DNA of 64,000 bases, taken from positions 1-64,000 of the forward strand of contig CAMMIW010000003.1 in NCBI GenBank assembly GCA_946497035.1. The letters run 5' to 3'. The notes under the pieces are model-generated. The model worked only from the letters and a program-made list of their open reading frames with translations, did no database searches and was not told the DNA's origin. A program made the translations under genes and the position numbers. Shown one piece after another: positions 34,592 to 44,492 of this stretch; positions within the stretch are counted from its first letter, which is position 1; every line of letters starts with the position of its first letter. The DNA comes from an uncultured Eubacteriaceae bacterium. GTDB taxonomy: Bacteria > Bacillota > Clostridia > Lachnospirales > CAG-274.

Positions 34592-37138
34592 TTAACTATT
34601 TAATGTTTTTAAAAGCATTTCACCAATACCTACATTATATCCTGCACAACCGTAAATTACTTTTTGATTATAGTTAAATACTATTGCAAGTGGTAACTTT
34701 TTATCTGTAATATCTAAATCATTATAAATTTTATCTATATTGTATCCATCTTTTTCTATAAATATATTAAGATTTGGTACAACCTTTAAAGTTTTGTTTA
34801 ATGTAAAATCATTTATATCTTTAATATCTCTTAATATTAATATAGTATTTATATTTTTATCATTATATTTTTCAGAAGCCTCTCTTATTTCGTTTAAAAG
34901 ATGCTCTGTTGGCTCCATACCAACGTGTAACCAAGCAACAATACCTTTTTTATTATTAAGTGATTTTAAAAGAGTTGTTTCTTTATTTTCTGTATCAAAA
35001 ATAATTCTATCTTCTATATCTATCTCTTTACCTATATGTTTTATTTGTGGTAAATGTAATTGTAGCTCAGAAGATTTATTTTCTTCTACTTTAACAAATA
35101 AAACTTTTACCATATTAACTTCATCTGGGCGTCTATTTGCTAAAACAACACGATAATTGCCTACCTCTAAATTATATTTTACTTTATCATCTTCCCATTT
35201 GATATTATCTAAATCTAAAGTTATATAATGGCCTTTTTCTAATTTACCTATCGTATAGTTTTTATAATATTCGTATGTTGTATTATCTCCTTTTTTAAGA
35301 ACTAAAGTACCTTTTTTAATTTCTGCTTTTGGTTCTTCTTTATAAATATGTATCCATTCTCCATTATTATAATATACTACTTTACCATCTGCTTTATCCA
35401 TTTTAGCAGCTATTCCTAAGCTTCTTAATATAGCAACTGTAACAATAGCTTTAGATACTTTATTTACAAGTCTAGATTTTAAAGCACCTACAGGTGATGT
35501 AGTAAGATTAGTATATTCGCTTATACCATATTGTGTAATATTTTCATTTACAAAATTACCAACTTGTAATGGATTTTCTATTATACTATTTTTAATATTT
35601 TCATCTAAAATATTAGGTATTTGTTTTTTATATAAAGTAATATTTTCATTCCAAACACGTGGATTTAAAAGATTTTCTACAAAAATATCTTTTTCATATT
35701 TATCTTTATATTTTATACTTTCTGTTATATTTTCCATTAATATAGTATATGTTATATCAGATAAATCTTTCTCTCTTAAAGCTTTTAAAAGTAATACTTT
35801 ATATTCTAATAAATTTTTAGTATTTTCATCTTCTAAAAATTTTTCTATCTCTTTATAATTTCCCCTTGCTAAAGGCATAATTTTTGCTATATCATCTTGC
35901 ATAATATCAAACTTTAAGCTATATGTTTTAGCAGTTTCTTCATTATAAAAAGTAGCTTCAAAAGCTTTTCTAATACTTAAAGCATTTTCATTTTTATGAG
36001 CTTGTTGTTTTTCTTGCTCTTCTGTAAGTTTATCTTCTTCATCTATACCACCTTTAGCGGGTGCCATTTCAAGTTCAAAACCTTCAGTTTCTTCTTTAAT
36101 GTTATCAAATATTAATGTCAAATTTTCTATTTCATTTACATTTATTTTTTTATAAACATATCCATTATCATTATATGCAAAAACAAATAAATCTCCTAGC
36201 CCTGTTACAAAAGTAACCTCACCATTTATATCTGTTACAAGGGTTGCTATTGGGAAAAATTCACAATAATTTACTACCTCAAAACCAACATTTATATCTT
36301 TAAGTGGCTTATTATTTTTATCTACTATTTTAACTTTTATTTTTTTTGTTTTAGCATAATGATGTAATACATTTATTTCTGTAACTGTATCTGTTTGTTT
36401 AGTTATTATTTCATCTCCTACCATATCACAAAACACTCTATTATGAATAAGAGGTGCTTTAGATGCAGGTAACCTAAACCAACCTGTATTAAGTCTTATT
36501 TCTGGTTCACAAGCACCTAAAAAATACCATTTATTATCTGCTAAAACTTCAACCCAAGCGTGATTATCATCACAATGAGCCCAACGAGGTGCATAACATT
36601 GTCTTGAAGGTAAGCAAACGCTTCTAAGAGCAGCTACTAAAAATGTAGATTCTTCCCCACATCTACCATAAGCATTTTTAACAACAGTTAAAGGAGATGC
36701 GGTTCTATTATCTGTAGCTTTATATGTAGCTTTAGAAAAAGCCCAATAATTAATCTCTATAATAGCATCATACATTGATAAATCTTTAATTTTTGGATAA
36801 AGCTCATCAAAAAAAGTTTCGCAAAAATATTCTATATTTTCGTTATTTATTCTATATTGTAAAACATAATTTAAAAAATCTATATCACTAATAGATTTTC
36901 CCCAAGGCATTAAATTACGTACCTTTAAAGAATGTCTTACAAATTTTAAAAATAAGCTAGGAGAATAATCTGCCATATCTGTAAGGGGCATATAAGCATA
37001 AAGATATTTTAAACAAAAGCTTTCTTCTTCATTACATTCTTCTAATACTTGTAATATTTCATCTTTTATAGTTTCACAATATTCACAAGCTTTTTTAAAT
37101 TTTAGTTCAATTTTTTCTTGTTCTAATAAACTAAGCAT
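34592..37138 (-). CDS. Transglutaminase-fold protein with C-terminal thioredoxin-like domain
   Basis: 848 residues, no signal peptide. A transglutaminase-like papain-fold core lies at about 145-215, with GRCGEES (Cys160), DDNHAWVEV (His193) and WYFLGACEPE. The GRCGE box and the closing CE recall peptide:N-glycanase, but the position matching its catalytic Asp is Gly208 here. A beta-sandwich at about 255-355 starts KKIKVKIVDKNNKPLKDINV, typical of carboxypeptidase-regulatory-like domains. A helical middle follows, then a thioredoxin-like end from about 715 (KGIVAWLHVGMEPTEHLLNEI) without a CxxC. Similar large proteins occur beside glycosidase genes in gut bacteria. Glycopeptide processing is plausible but unproven. 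Confidence 0.8.
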   Translation of the reverse strand: MLSLLEQEKIELKFKKACEYCETIKDEILQVLEECNEEESFCLKYLYAYMPLTDMADYSPSLFLKFVRHSLKVRNLMPWGKSISDIDFLNYVLQYRINNENIEYFCETFFDELYPKIKDLSMYDAIIEINYWAFSKATYKATDNRTASPLTVVKNAYGRCGEESTFLVAALRSVCLPSRQCYAPRWAHCDDNHAWVEVLADNKWYFLGACEPEIRLNTGWFRLPASKAPLIHNRVFCDMVGDEIITKQTDTVTEINVLHHYAKTKKIKVKIVDKNNKPLKDINVGFEVVNYCEFFPIATLVTDINGEVTFVTGLGDLFVFAYNDNGYVYKKINVNEIENLTLIFDNIKEETEGFELEMAPAKGGIDEEDKLTEEQEKQQAHKNENALSIRKAFEATFYNEETAKTYSLKFDIMQDDIAKIMPLARGNYKEIEKFLEDENTKNLLEYKVLLLKALREKDLSDITYTILMENITESIKYKDKYEKDIFVENLLNPRVWNENITLYKKQIPNILDENIKNSIIENPLQVGNFVNENITQYGISEYTNLTTSPVGALKSRLVNKVSKAIVTVAILRSLGIAAKMDKADGKVVYYNNGEWIHIYKEEPKAEIKKGTLVLKKGDNTTYEYYKNYTIGKLEKGHYITLDLDNIKWEDDKVKYNLEVGNYRVVLANRRPDEVNMVKVLFVKVEENKSSELQLHLPQIKHIGKEIDIEDRIIFDTENKETTLLKSLNNKKGIVAWLHVGMEPTEHLLNEIREASEKYNDKNINTILILRDIKDINDFTLNKTLKVVPNLNIFIEKDGYNIDKIYNDLDITDKKLPLAIVFNYNQKVIYGCAGYNVGIGEMLLKTLNS

Positions 37139-37150
37139 AAAAACCTCCTA

Positions 37151-38176
37151 CTATAAATCGTATATTTCTGTCCTACCATCTGCTTGTATAGAAATTTCTC
37201 GTTTTTTATCTTGGCTTAAAACTCTCATTTCAAAAGTATGTTTTGTTACTTCTATAATAGGTTTTATTTCAATTTTTTCCCCTTCTAATAGCTCATCTAA
37301 ATTTGTTGTAAAATAACCTTTCGTATCGTATAAAGCGTGTTGTTTATAATATAATTTTCTAAGCTCCCATTTTAAAAGCTCATCATTAGGTATTTCATAT
37401 TTTTCTCCATTTTCAGTAAAAAATAAAAATCCCCAAAGCTCTGGATAATGTATATTAATAAGACCTGTTGGTGCCCAAACCCAGTTATCTTCTGGATAAG
37501 GAGAATTTGTTTCAGGGTTTATTTGTTTTTTATATTGTCCATTTTCTTTATCCACTCGCCAATGAACTCTTGAAAAATTTAATCTATAATATTCTCCTAT
37601 TTTGGGGTTTCTACTCTCTTTAGCAGTTTCTTTTAAAGCTTTAAAAGGCATAACTACCTCAACAGACCATTTTTTATTATTTCCGTTAGGATTGTTAAGC
37701 TCTCCATCTATATAAACGGCAGTTTGCATACCGTGAATGTCATATCCATTTACAGGCTTTCCACCAAAATCTCTATAAGGTTTAGTTAACAATAAATCCC
37801 AAACTGTATTTTTAGCATTAATTTCAAATTCATAATATTGATGTGTATCAGAATCTGGATCTATAAAAATTTCAAAATCGTTGTCTTGAAAAATAACGCT
37901 ATCTCTTTCTTCTAAAGTTGCCCAAATTTCGTCCCCTTCTAAAACTGCACCAAAATATAAGTTTTCGTCATCCCAAAGCATTTTTACTCTCGTTTTAAAA
38001 CGCGGTGTTTCTCTTTTATCTCCCTCTATATCCACAAAATATTCAGTAAATTCTGCATCTTCCCAAAATGGCTTATCAATATTGCCATCAAGCTCAAATT
38101 TTTTAGTTGTCCTTTTACAATAATATACTGGTGGGTTAAAATTTATATCTGGTGTTGGTATTCTAAAATTAGCCAT
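37151..38176 (-). CDS. CBM9-like carbohydrate-binding protein
   Basis: 341 residues, mostly one CBM9-like beta-sandwich. Its marks are FELDGNIDKPFWEDAEFTEYF near residue 28, VKMLWDDENLYFGAVLEG near 63, and NDFEIFIDPDSDTHQYYEFEINAKNTVWD near 97, all typical of CBM9_1-type modules. Exported relatives bind sugars or xylan ends; this one has no visible signal peptide and stands alone rather than being attached to an enzyme. It lies 12 bp before the transglutaminase-fold gene and may work with it, perhaps holding a glycan. Confidence 0.85.
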   Translation of the reverse strand: MANFRIPTPDINFNPPVYYCKRTTKKFELDGNIDKPFWEDAEFTEYFVDIEGDKRETPRFKTRVKMLWDDENLYFGAVLEGDEIWATLEERDSVIFQDNDFEIFIDPDSDTHQYYEFEINAKNTVWDLLLTKPYRDFGGKPVNGYDIHGMQTAVYIDGELNNPNGNNKKWSVEVVMPFKALKETAKESRNPKIGEYYRLNFSRVHWRVDKENGQYKKQINPETNSPYPEDNWVWAPTGLINIHYPELWGFLFFTENGEKYEIPNDELLKWELRKLYYKQHALYDTKGYFTTNLDELLEGEKIEIKPIIEVTKHTFEMRVLSQDKKREISIQADGRTEIYDL

Positions 38177-38195
38177 TTTTATCCTCCTAAAAATA

Positions 38196-39491
38196 TTAAT
38201 TATGTGTTACAACTGCACCACTACCGCCATACATTTCAAGCTCACCTTCAAGCTCAATTTTTAAAACAGTAACATATTGATGGCAATCTTCTGCTTTAAG
38301 CTCTATCCAAGTTGTACCTGGAATATTAAACCAAGGTACACCACCGTGTATAATATGGTTTAATTTTTTACCTGAGTGCATAACAGTTATATCTTTAATT
38401 TTATTACATAATCCTTTTAAACATACGTTTTCTTCAGGTTTATCATATACAAATAAATATAATGTTTGTTTATCTTTAGAAATGGTGCTACCGCCCAAGA
38501 AATATCTGTGCATAATACCTTCATCAGTATCAAAAATAGCCTCTCTATGTGGCTCTATCCATTGTCCAAGCCCAAGAAGTATAGTCTCTTGTCTTTCATC
38601 TATCGTTCCATCTGGTTTTGGCCCTATATCTAAAAGCATATTGCCCCCCATATGTATACAATCACAAAACATTCTTATAATTTGTCCTAATGTTTTATAG
38701 TGATTATCAGAAGGTCTGTAGCCCCAAGAGCGATTTATTGTAGTGCAAAACTCCCAAGCACCTTCTGGCCTAGTAATAGGTATACCTTGTTCTGGTGTTT
38801 TATAATCTCCATATTGTTTAAACCTTGAATTTATAATTAAATCTTTATTAAAAGATTTTAAATAATCTTTAAGCTCAGGCAATCCCCATTGTTCTGCACT
38901 TCTTTCCCAATCTCCGTCAAACCATAATAAATCTACTTTTCCATAGTTACCTAAAACTTCGCCCATTTGATTTTTATTAAATTCCATAAATCTTGCCCAA
39001 GCTTCTTCATCTTGTTTACCATCTATCGGGCTTGTATATTTATTAACTGTTGATAAATCTTCTGGAACTTTTCCATTTTCATAAACAGTAGCATAATCTG
39101 GGTGAGACCAATCTATTAAAGAATAATACATACCTACTTTTATATCTTTTTTTCTTATAGCTTCTGTAAATTCTTTTACTATATCATTTTTATATGGAGA
39201 TTTTTTAACTGTGCTTAAATCACTATATTTTGTGTCAAAAAGTGCCACACCGTCGTGATGTTTTGTTGTAAAAACAGAATATTTAGCGCCAGACTTTTTA
39301 ATTAAATCTGCCCATTTATCTGGGTCAAATTTATCACAAGTAAAACCTTCTATTTGTTTCATATAATCTTCATAAGATATTGTATTATGATAAAAAGACC
39401 AACTTTCTGAAACATCTCCAACTGCATAAATTCCAAAGTGAATAAATATACCTAATTTTGCATTAGTAAACCATTCTGGTATTTGTGTCAT
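38196..39491 (-). CDS. GH29 alpha-L-fucosidase
   Basis: 431-residue TIM-barrel glycosidase. Family motifs are WFTNAKLGIFIHFGIYAV at residues 7-24, FTTKHHDGVALFDTKYSD near 75-90, and DLLWFDGDWE near 187-196, with the likely nucleophile Asp192. Removes alpha-linked fucose from glycans by a retaining mechanism. No signal peptide, so it works on imported oligosaccharide. The ribosome-binding site is AAGGGGTG, partly within the end of the preceding peptidase gene, which stops only 3 bp before; the two are tightly coupled. Confidence 0.93.
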   Translation of the reverse strand: MTQIPEWFTNAKLGIFIHFGIYAVGDVSESWSFYHNTISYEDYMKQIEGFTCDKFDPDKWADLIKKSGAKYSVFTTKHHDGVALFDTKYSDLSTVKKSPYKNDIVKEFTEAIRKKDIKVGMYYSLIDWSHPDYATVYENGKVPEDLSTVNKYTSPIDGKQDEEAWARFMEFNKNQMGEVLGNYGKVDLLWFDGDWERSAEQWGLPELKDYLKSFNKDLIINSRFKQYGDYKTPEQGIPITRPEGAWEFCTTINRSWGYRPSDNHYKTLGQIIRMFCDCIHMGGNMLLDIGPKPDGTIDERQETILLGLGQWIEPHREAIFDTDEGIMHRYFLGGSTISKDKQTLYLFVYDKPEENVCLKGLCNKIKDITVMHSGKKLNHIIHGGVPWFNIPGTTWIELKAEDCHQYVTVLKIELEGELEMYGGSGAVVTHN

Positions 39492-39494
39492 AGT

Positions 39495-40898
39495 CTACAC
39501 CCCTTTATTAATTAATTCATAAATTGTTCTAACTGTAACACCTGATGCACCTTTTGAAGCATATTCATAAACAACTGGCCATTGACTAGCAGTAGCCGCT
39601 ATATCAAGATGTATCCAAGGTGTGTCATCTACAAATTCTTTTAAAAACATACTAGCAGTTATTGTTCCTGCCGAGCCTGTGTTTTTCATATCTGCTATAT
39701 CGCTATCTATATATGATCGGTATCTTTCGTCTAAAGGCATTCTCCAAAAATCTTCCCCTGTTTCTTTAGCCGTTTCCATAAACTTTTCATAAAATTCTTC
39801 ATTATTAGAAAAAATAGGTGTAAATAAACTGCCAAATGTAGAACCTGCAAGGCCTGTTAATGTGGCCATATCTATAACTTTACATACTTTTTGTTTATCT
39901 ATAATATAATGAAGGGCATCTGCTAAAGTAAGCCTACCCTCTGCATCTGTGTTTAAAACCTCAATAGTTTTTCCTTTCATAGATGTAACAACATCTCCCG
40001 GCTTATAGCTATTACCATCTACAACATTTTCACAAGTTGCTACCACCGCTTTAACATTAACTTTACATTTATTTTTAGCTAAGCTACTCATTATAGCTAT
40101 TACATAAGCTGCTCCGCTCATATCTGCTTTCATATATTTAAGCCCCTCGTGACTTTTTATAGAATATCCCCCTGTATCGCAAGTTAGCCCCTTACCTACA
40201 AGACCTATAAAATCACTATCGCCACCGTTATTATATTCCATAACGATAAGACGTGGCCTATTTTTAGTCCCTTGTGATACCATTAAAAAAGCATTCATAC
40301 CAAGCTCTTTAATTTGATCTTCTTCTAAAACTTCTATTTTAAAACCACTTTCTTTAGCTATCTCAACTGCTCTTTTAGCCAATTCTTCTGGATATAAATT
40401 ATTAGTAGGCTCTGCTATCATATCTCTTGCATTATTTATAGCTTTTGCAATATTAAAAACTTCATTTAAAATTTCATTTTTATTTGATATATTAAAGCCT
40501 TTTATATATACATTTTTTTCTTTTTTGTCTTCTTTTTTATCAGATTTATATTTTTTAAAATCATAATCTGTAAGTAACAGGCCTTCAACCATAGCTTTTA
40601 AAAATACATCTTCTTTCAAATTTGCAAAATCTATTTTTTCAATAACAATATTTTCAAATTTAAGTTCATCTATTTTTTTTAATAGCTTTGCACAATTATT
40701 TCTTAACAAATTATTAGTTAATTTTTCTTTATTTCCTAGCCCAAAATATAACGTATGTGGCATATTTTCGTCTAAAGAAGGTACAAAAACAAGCTCTCCT
40801 TCTTTACCTTCAAATAAATTTTTTATTATTTTTTCATTTTCATAATAAGTATTTACTATAACTTGTGGTTTTTCAAAATTTTCTAAGTAAAAGTTCAC
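39495..40898 (-). CDS. M17 leucyl aminopeptidase family protein
   Basis: 467-residue cytoplasmic di-metal aminopeptidase. The C-terminal catalytic domain shows the metal and active-site motifs: GLTCDTGGYSIKSHEGLKYMKADMSGA near residues 245-270 and NTDAEGRLTLADAL near 335, the M17 signature. The N-terminal macrodomain-like part is divergent. Removes N-terminal amino acids from peptides. A peptidase inside a glycosidase operon suggests the cell handles a glycopeptide and not a pure oligosaccharide; this is inference. Confidence 0.93.
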   Translation of the reverse strand: MNFYLENFEKPQVIVNTYYENEKIIKNLFEGKEGELVFVPSLDENMPHTLYFGLGNKEKLTNNLLRNNCAKLLKKIDELKFENIVIEKIDFANLKEDVFLKAMVEGLLLTDYDFKKYKSDKKEDKKEKNVYIKGFNISNKNEILNEVFNIAKAINNARDMIAEPTNNLYPEELAKRAVEIAKESGFKIEVLEEDQIKELGMNAFLMVSQGTKNRPRLIVMEYNNGGDSDFIGLVGKGLTCDTGGYSIKSHEGLKYMKADMSGAAYVIAIMSSLAKNKCKVNVKAVVATCENVVDGNSYKPGDVVTSMKGKTIEVLNTDAEGRLTLADALHYIIDKQKVCKVIDMATLTGLAGSTFGSLFTPIFSNNEEFYEKFMETAKETGEDFWRMPLDERYRSYIDSDIADMKNTGSAGTITASMFLKEFVDDTPWIHLDIAATASQWPVVYEYASKGASGVTVRTIYELINKGV

Positions 40899-40913
40899 AA
40901 AATGCCCCCCTAA

Positions 40914-41927
40914 CTAGCTTAAAACTTTTCTTAAATAAGTTGTTAACGTAAATGTATCATCTAAACAATATTCCCAATACATAAGACCACAAAGTCCATT
41001 TTCTTTAACATAATCTGCCTTTGCTTTAATAGACTCTTCGTCATCATAGCTTATAAATGTATCTCCATTAAATAAATAAGGTGCTTTTGCATCTTCGTCC
41101 CAATATCTAGTGTAGCCATTTTTATTAATATATTCTTTAACTAATTTTCCATAGCCTGGCCCATATCCACCTGTTGAACCTGCCATTTGCATATGCCCAT
41201 TATCAACATTTGGAACACCTGTCCACATTCTAGAATAAAAAGCAACACCCATAACTATTTTTTCTCTTGGCACACCTGCCTCTATAAACTTACTAATTGT
41301 ATTGTGAGCACTAACCGAGTTTAAATCTGTAGGGCTTGTATAAAGGTTTGTATGGTGTCCTGTTTGTATAGAAAAACCACCTCTTAAATCGTATGTCATA
41401 ATTTGCACTATATCTAAATATTTAGATGCTTTATCCATTTCTGTACATCTTAAAAAATATTCATCTCCACCTGTTGCAACCATAAGCAAACATTTTTTAT
41501 TTTCTACCTTATCAAGCTCATTTCTTAATGATTCTAAAAGTAAAGTAAAGTTATATTTATCATCTGGAGAAGCATCTATACCTGCTATACTAATACAAGG
41601 ATATTCCCAATCAATATCTATGCCATCTAAATCATATTTTTTTAATATATCGACTGCTGTTTTTGCAAAATTTTCTCTTCCTTCTTTTGTAGATGCGGCT
41701 GTTGAAAAACCTCCAGCACTCCAACCACCTACCGATAAACATATTTTAAGCTCAGGGTTTATCTCTTTAGCCCATTTCATATATTTAGGTGCATCTTCAG
41801 CCTCCCAAACAACATTGCCATTATCCACTTTACCAAAAGCAATATTTATAATGCTTAAAGCTTTAACATCTTCTTCTTTTAATAAATTAAAATCCCTCGT
41901 ATTTACATAACCTATTACTGTTTTCAT
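40914..41927 (-). CDS. GH18-family glycosidase (chitinase/endo-GlcNAcase fold)
   Basis: 337 residues, one GH18 TIM barrel with no signal peptide and no carbohydrate-binding module. The catalytic DxDxE motif is DGIDIDWEYP, with acid Glu108. SVGGW near residue 65 and the closing GLMYWEYCLDD are family standard, as is the QIMTYDLRGG segment near 172. GH18 enzymes hydrolyse chitin or cut the GlcNAc2 core of N-glycans. Inside a cytoplasmic operon with GH20, GH29 and GH130, either chito-oligosaccharide or N-glycan core cleavage fits. Confidence 0.92.
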   Translation of the reverse strand: MKTVIGYVNTRDFNLLKEEDVKALSIINIAFGKVDNGNVVWEAEDAPKYMKWAKEINPELKICLSVGGWSAGGFSTAASTKEGRENFAKTAVDILKKYDLDGIDIDWEYPCISIAGIDASPDDKYNFTLLLESLRNELDKVENKKCLLMVATGGDEYFLRCTEMDKASKYLDIVQIMTYDLRGGFSIQTGHHTNLYTSPTDLNSVSAHNTISKFIEAGVPREKIVMGVAFYSRMWTGVPNVDNGHMQMAGSTGGYGPGYGKLVKEYINKNGYTRYWDEDAKAPYLFNGDTFISYDDEESIKAKADYVKENGLCGLMYWEYCLDDTFTLTTYLRKVLS

Positions 41928-41970
41928 AAAAATTCTCCTATATATAATTTTTAATACTAATAATTAATAT

Positions 41971-41997
41971 AGCCACCTTACATTTAGAAAAGTGGCT
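41971..41997 (-). other. Hairpin between GH20 and GH18 genes
   Basis: Arms 41971-41979 and 41989-41997 pair fully on the minus-strand RNA with one G-U pair. No U-run follows, so it is more likely an mRNA stability or processing element than a terminator. Confidence 0.5.
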
Positions 41998-42010
41998 AAT
42001 AAATGGTTTA

Positions 42011-43885
42011 TTACCAAATCATTTTACTAGCTGTCATACATCTTTGTGCCCTATTATAATGTATTATCTCACCCATGCCTTCTTCTCTATGATGAGTGGC
42101 AGGTAGTCTACATTCTTCTAGCTCTACTATTTTATCTAAATGTCCATTTAAGTAGCTTTCTAATATAAATTTTGTAGTATGAAGACGGCTTATAATACCA
42201 CCAAACCTTTGGTCTAATACCTCAAATCCAAAGCTTTTATTAGTTAAACACCATTCTTTCATTCTTGCATATTTTAACTTTTCTACAAGTGGTATTAATG
42301 GTTCAATTTGATTAATAATTATATTTTTTAAAGTATCTTTATCTCCATTTTTATATGCTTTATAAATATTTAAGCCTAAGTTCCATTTAAGACTTGCCAC
42401 CTCTCCAAATATACCATAAAATTGGTTTGTAGCTTTTAAAGCCTCGTCTGTATCATTTTGAGCTTTGTTATAAAAATAGTTAGATAAATCTTTATAAACT
42501 TTTGTTAAATCATCTTTTACAACTTCAGTATGGTTTATAAATTTGCTACATAATGGATCTTCATATAAAGTATATTTCGATGGTGTTATTGTAGCCGCTT
42601 TATTTTCTATACTTGGCAATATGTCAAACTCTTGTGGTTTTAAAAAGTTTTCAAAATCCATACCTGTAATATATAATAAATTTTCTTTAAATTGTTCCAT
42701 ATCTATATTTTTATTATATTGATGCTCCCCAAGTAAAACAGAGCCAAATATAACAGTTGTAACAGGCGATTCGCAGCCATCATCTCCCCAAGCAGTTGTC
42801 ATAACCTGTCTAATACCTTTATTTTTACAAGCTGTTGCAGATGCATTTGTAGCAGCTATAGTTTTTCCGTGATGTGAGGCATAGCCTATCCATCTCCAAG
42901 AACCTGCCGCAAACATTATAGGTTTATCTGTAATTTTACTTCTTTTTTCAAAGTTTTTTTCATAATGCTCTACCGTGTTGTTATAATAGTCCCAATACAT
43001 TAAATCTATACCATCTGGTATTTTATAACTATCGCTTTCTGTTTTAGAATAGTTGCTAAAAAACATATCGTCCCAAATAATAGGTTTTACATTATATTTT
43101 TCACAAATTTTAACCATATTTTGTAAATGTTCTCTCATTATTTCTGTTTTAGGTTTTAGACCATTTTTATCTGCATAAGCCCCTCTACCAAGGTTATATG
43201 CTTCGTCCATACCTATATGTATTCTTCTGCTTCTAAATGTGCTAGATAAATAACTTATCATATTATCTAATAAACTTTTAACTTTATCACTAGATACATT
43301 TAAAATATCATCTATATCAACATATTTTTCTGCTATATGTTCCCACATAAAAAATTGGTTTAAATGTGCCAAAGTTTGTATACAAGGTATAAGCTCTATA
43401 CCAAACATATGTGCATAGTCATCTATCTCTTTTAGCTCCTCTGTTGTATAAGCCCCTCTTAAATAACCAAAATATTCTTCACTAGCTAATTTATATGTAT
43501 CTTCCATATAAAGCATAAAAACATTTTGCCCAATCATAGCCAACTGTTCTATCATTTTCTTAGCATAAGAAACATTTAAAACACCATTTCTTGAACAATC
43601 TATCATTAAACCGTTAAAATCAAACCAAACATCTGTAGTTAAATCAAAAGATAATTTACCTTTTTTAATATTTTTATCTACGATCATTATAGCTCTAAAA
43701 AATGCTGGTAGCTCATTATATACGATATTTATGCTACTTTCTGTTACATTAATTTTTAAAATATTTTCATCTGTTTTTGTAGCAATTATAGGTATACCTG
43801 TTTCATCTAGCTTAAAATTATAACTTTTAGCTAAAATTTTAAGTGGTTCTATTAGTTCAGTATTTAAATTATTTATATTGTACAT
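42011..43885 (-). CDS. GH20-family beta-N-acetylhexosaminidase
   Basis: 624 residues. The catalytic TIM barrel begins near residue 85 (VWFDFNGLMIDCSRNG) and has the paired acidic residues Asp227-Glu228 in HIGMDEAYNLG. A helical C-terminal region without a clear family lies at about 440-624. GH20 enzymes remove terminal GlcNAc or GalNAc through substrate-assisted catalysis. No signal peptide. It is the first gene of the seven-gene operon, with its own promoter about 135 bp upstream. The N-terminal domain is short but recognisable. Confidence 0.9.
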   Translation of the reverse strand: MYNINNLNTELIEPLKILAKSYNFKLDETGIPIIATKTDENILKINVTESSINIVYNELPAFFRAIMIVDKNIKKGKLSFDLTTDVWFDFNGLMIDCSRNGVLNVSYAKKMIEQLAMIGQNVFMLYMEDTYKLASEEYFGYLRGAYTTEELKEIDDYAHMFGIELIPCIQTLAHLNQFFMWEHIAEKYVDIDDILNVSSDKVKSLLDNMISYLSSTFRSRRIHIGMDEAYNLGRGAYADKNGLKPKTEIMREHLQNMVKICEKYNVKPIIWDDMFFSNYSKTESDSYKIPDGIDLMYWDYYNNTVEHYEKNFEKRSKITDKPIMFAAGSWRWIGYASHHGKTIAATNASATACKNKGIRQVMTTAWGDDGCESPVTTVIFGSVLLGEHQYNKNIDMEQFKENLLYITGMDFENFLKPQEFDILPSIENKAATITPSKYTLYEDPLCSKFINHTEVVKDDLTKVYKDLSNYFYNKAQNDTDEALKATNQFYGIFGEVASLKWNLGLNIYKAYKNGDKDTLKNIIINQIEPLIPLVEKLKYARMKEWCLTNKSFGFEVLDQRFGGIISRLHTTKFILESYLNGHLDKIVELEECRLPATHHREEGMGEIIHYNRAQRCMTASKMIW

Positions 43886-44219
43886 TATATATGCACCTCT
43901 TTCTTATACTAAAATTATAATGTAAAGATACTATAAATTAAAAATAATAAAATTATTGTTTAAAATATAAGCTAAATAATTTTAAATATAAATAAAATTA
44001 TTTTATCTATCTTTAATTATTATAATATAACAATTATGTTTATTTGTAAAGAATTATATATAAAACAAATATACAAAAATATTAAACATTTAATATTATA
44101 TTTTTATATAATTTTACTTTATTCTTTTATAGTAAATTTATATATATTTTAAATCTTATTTATTATTTAACTATATATTAAATTAAATTTAGCTTTTATT
44201 TAATAGATTTTTACTTTTT
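43886..44219. other. AT-rich intergenic region upstream of the glycan operon
   Basis: 334 bp of about 90% A+T with no frame that has a ribosome-binding site. It contains the operon promoter at 44022-44050 and a second weaker candidate near the GH20 start. I saw no operator palindrome and no match to a catabolite-repression (cre) site. Confidence 0.5.
44022..44050 (-). promoter_or_regulatory. Promoter of the glycan-degradation operon
   Basis: TTTACA (44045-44050) and TATTAT (44022-44027) on the minus strand with a 17-bp spacer, giving a leader of about 130 nt before the GH20 gene. Confidence 0.6.
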
Positions 44220-44492
44220 TTAAATAAAATTATTTATTAAGTCTAACATATTTAAAAATTTTTCTCTTTCTTCTTGTGGCATATTTAAAATAATGGCCTG
44301 TATAAGTGCATCGCTTTCTTCTTGTGATAATGTTACATTTTTAGGCATATTATTATAAAAATTCATAATTTCTAAAATTATTTCATTATTATTTTTTCCT
44401 TTTATATTATTTATTAATATTTTAAATCTTTCTAATATTTGTGGATTTATAGCTTTAAAAGCTTCTTGTTCAAAAAGTTTGTTATAATCCAT
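44220..44492 (-). CDS. Small acidic helical protein, unknown
   Basis: 90 residues from the ATG at 44492 (MDYNKLFEQEAFKAINPQ). The upstream in-frame ATG lacks a spaced site, whereas AGAGGTGA lies 6 nt before this one. Predicted all-helical and soluble, with NMPKNVTLSQEESDALIQAI near the middle. Its start overlaps the end of the upstream gene by 11 nt, so translation is coupled. No family recognised. A two-gene unit of proteins this small and helical may form a complex. Confidence 0.65.
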   Translation of the reverse strand: MDYNKLFEQEAFKAINPQILERFKILINNIKGKNNNEIILEIMNFYNNMPKNVTLSQEESDALIQAIILNMPQEEREKFLNMLDLINNFI

